Shown here: positions 63,215-64,000 of the stretch, in pieces
Layout of the letters: the number at the start of each line of letters is the position of its first letter
Position numbering within the stretch: the first letter of the stretch is position 1
Source of the DNA: Caryophanon tenue
GTDB taxonomy: Bacteria > Bacillota > Bacilli > Bacillales_A > Planococcaceae
Length of the DNA: 64,000 nucleotides
Direction of reading: 5' to 3'
Assembly: GCF_001700315.1 (NCBI RefSeq)
Contig: NZ_MASJ01000023.1
Span: 124,001-188,000 of the forward strand
Position numbers and translations under genes: made by a program
The notes under the pieces: model-generated
The model's database searches: none
Seen by the model: the letters and a program-made list of their open reading frames with translations, nothing else
Told to the model about the DNA's origin: nothing

Positions 63215-64000
63215 AGTTTTAATAAATGATTGGCCATTTTCGATGGGAGCAACAGCTCTTTTACGAATGGATATAGAAAAGCAAATTATATGTAAAAGTA
63301 ATTTGCTTGAGATTCCGATTGAATGGATTGAATCGTTGCCAGAGCGCCTATTCAGTTATTTAATAAACACTTATAGCATGGGCAATAAACGTGAAGAACA
63401 GCTGAAACGTTCATTGCAAAAATTAAGCTCAAGCATAGAAGACGCTGACGTGAAGAAAAAAGAAATATATACATTCAATAGCGATATCATTAAGTCTACA
63501 GCGAAGGAGGGCTTAGATCGTGTCGTCAAATACTTTCCAGATTATAAAGATGAGGTGACGGAATTAGTATTAAATATTAATACGGCTCTTAAGGAAGTTG
63601 CGTTAGATAAATTAGAGTCATATATTTCCAGAACTATTGATTTGTTAAAGCAACCAGAAATTGATCAAAAACTAACATTAAACGTTGTTAAAGCCACATT
63701 GTTAGCGAATTCAGGTGGACAAGTGTCATTCTTGAATGTCACGAAAAATGCGTTGAGTTATAAGGAACAAATAGCATTATTTCGTAAAGATTTTATCGAC
63801 CCTTTAGTATTTGAATTGAAAATGCAACAATGTATTCAAAATCAAGATACGGAACAAGCATGGAAACTCATTCAGGAGAGTGAATGCGATTTAGCAGTAG
63901 AATGGAAAAAGAAAAATAAGAAAGCTACTACTATGGATTTTTCTTATTTTTATGAACTTCCAAATTGTAGTGGTATTGAAGGACAATGGGGAACGCTTAC
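63207..64000 (+). CDS. cas8b: Cas8b/Cst1-type Cascade large subunit, 3'-partial
   Basis: The frame is open from the ATG at 63207 (after TTGGAGGTAC) to the window end, 264 full codons. The start MVKVLINDWPFSMGATALLRM and the segment GGQVSFLNVTKNALSYKEQIALFRKDFIDPL fit Cst1, the large subunit of type I-B effector complexes. Overlap with cas6 by eight bases shows one operon. Cas7, Cas5, Cas3, Cas1 and Cas2 genes and the array would be expected to the right. Confidence 0.75.
   Translation, partial: MVKVLINDWPFSMGATALLRMDIEKQIICKSNLLEIPIEWIESLPERLFSYLINTYSMGNKREEQLKRSLQKLSSSIEDADVKKKEIYTFNSDIIKSTAKEGLDRVVKYFPDYKDEVTELVLNINTALKEVALDKLESYISRTIDLLKQPEIDQKLTLNVVKATLLANSGGQVSFLNVTKNALSYKEQIALFRKDFIDPLVFELKMQQCIQNQDTEQAWKLIQESECDLAVEWKKKNKKATTMDFSYFYELPNCSGIEGQWGTL

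Overview
The window looks like DNA of a low-to-moderate G+C Firmicute close to Bacillus, probably Planococcaceae (a Kurthia/Caryophanon/Lysinibacillus-type organism; inferred from gene families and Shine-Dalgarno style, not proven). Almost every gene has a strong AGGAGG-like ribosome binding site, and intrinsic terminators (G+C-rich hairpin plus T-run) are abundant and often shared by convergent genes. No rRNA or tRNA gene was seen.

The middle (about 33.6-46.5 kb) carries plasmid-type maintenance functions: a ParA-like ATPase with a ribbon-helix-helix partner; a divergent pair of replication genes (a putative initiator on the minus strand and a primase-like protein on the plus strand); and between them a ~970-bp origin-like region with five copies of a 19-bp iteron (CGGGAACTAGGTGTACTTA type) and about ten copies of a second motif (GTGGTYCATTTTT). 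AT-rich sites built from TTGACRTCAA and ATTAATGTCAA recur upstream of parA, on both sides of the replication module and once at 5.2 kb. A perfect match to the chromosomal Spo0J/ParB site, TGTTTCACGTGAAACA, forms the centre of a 40-bp palindromic terminator at 42.0 kb. The window is therefore most likely part of a large plasmid or chromid, or a chromosome that has absorbed one.

Layout. 0-5 kb: a frameshifted MFS transporter coupled to an M20 amidohydrolase, a GlpM-like membrane protein, a LysR regulator and a MetX-like hydrolase. 5.2-12.1 kb: a glycerol-3-phosphate/glycerophosphodiester uptake operon (ugpB-C-A-E, metallophosphoesterase, HAD phosphatase) with the antiterminator gene glpP upstream; the leader carries a Pho-box-like repeat, a -10 box and a terminator that GlpP could control. 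12.2-18.5 kb: an unknown gene beside a broken cardiolipin synthase end, an AraC regulator, and a divergent copper amine oxidase/amino-acid permease operon. 18.7-23.6 kb: a seven-gene persulfide/thiosulfur operon (DsrE2, TusA-rhodanese, DsrE, rhodanese-persulfide dioxygenase, TusA, TauE-type exporter, DsbA/FrnE) with repeated CstR-like operators in the promoter spacer and over ribosome binding sites. 24-33.6 kb: a lipoteichoic acid synthase, acetyltransferase, ATP-grasp protein, BtuF-like protein, a KatE catalase with a SigB-type promoter, and dihydrolipoyl dehydrogenase. 35.3-42 kb: an MMPL exporter with its own two-component system (ydfHIJ-like), an esterase and a YdcZ-type transporter. 46.5-58.4 kb: membrane proteins, a chemoreceptor, a beta-propeller lipoprotein/response regulator/histidine kinase operon, a CoA-transferase, MFS and DMT transporters, a GNAT protein and a YrvL-like protein. 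58.4-62.1 kb: an XRE-TPR regulator of the peptide-sensing type, a Crp/Fnr regulator, an unknown gene coupled to a 50-residue secreted peptide, and a secreted protein/small membrane protein pair. 62.5-64 kb: the start of a type I-B CRISPR-Cas operon (cas6, cas8b), cut by the window edge.
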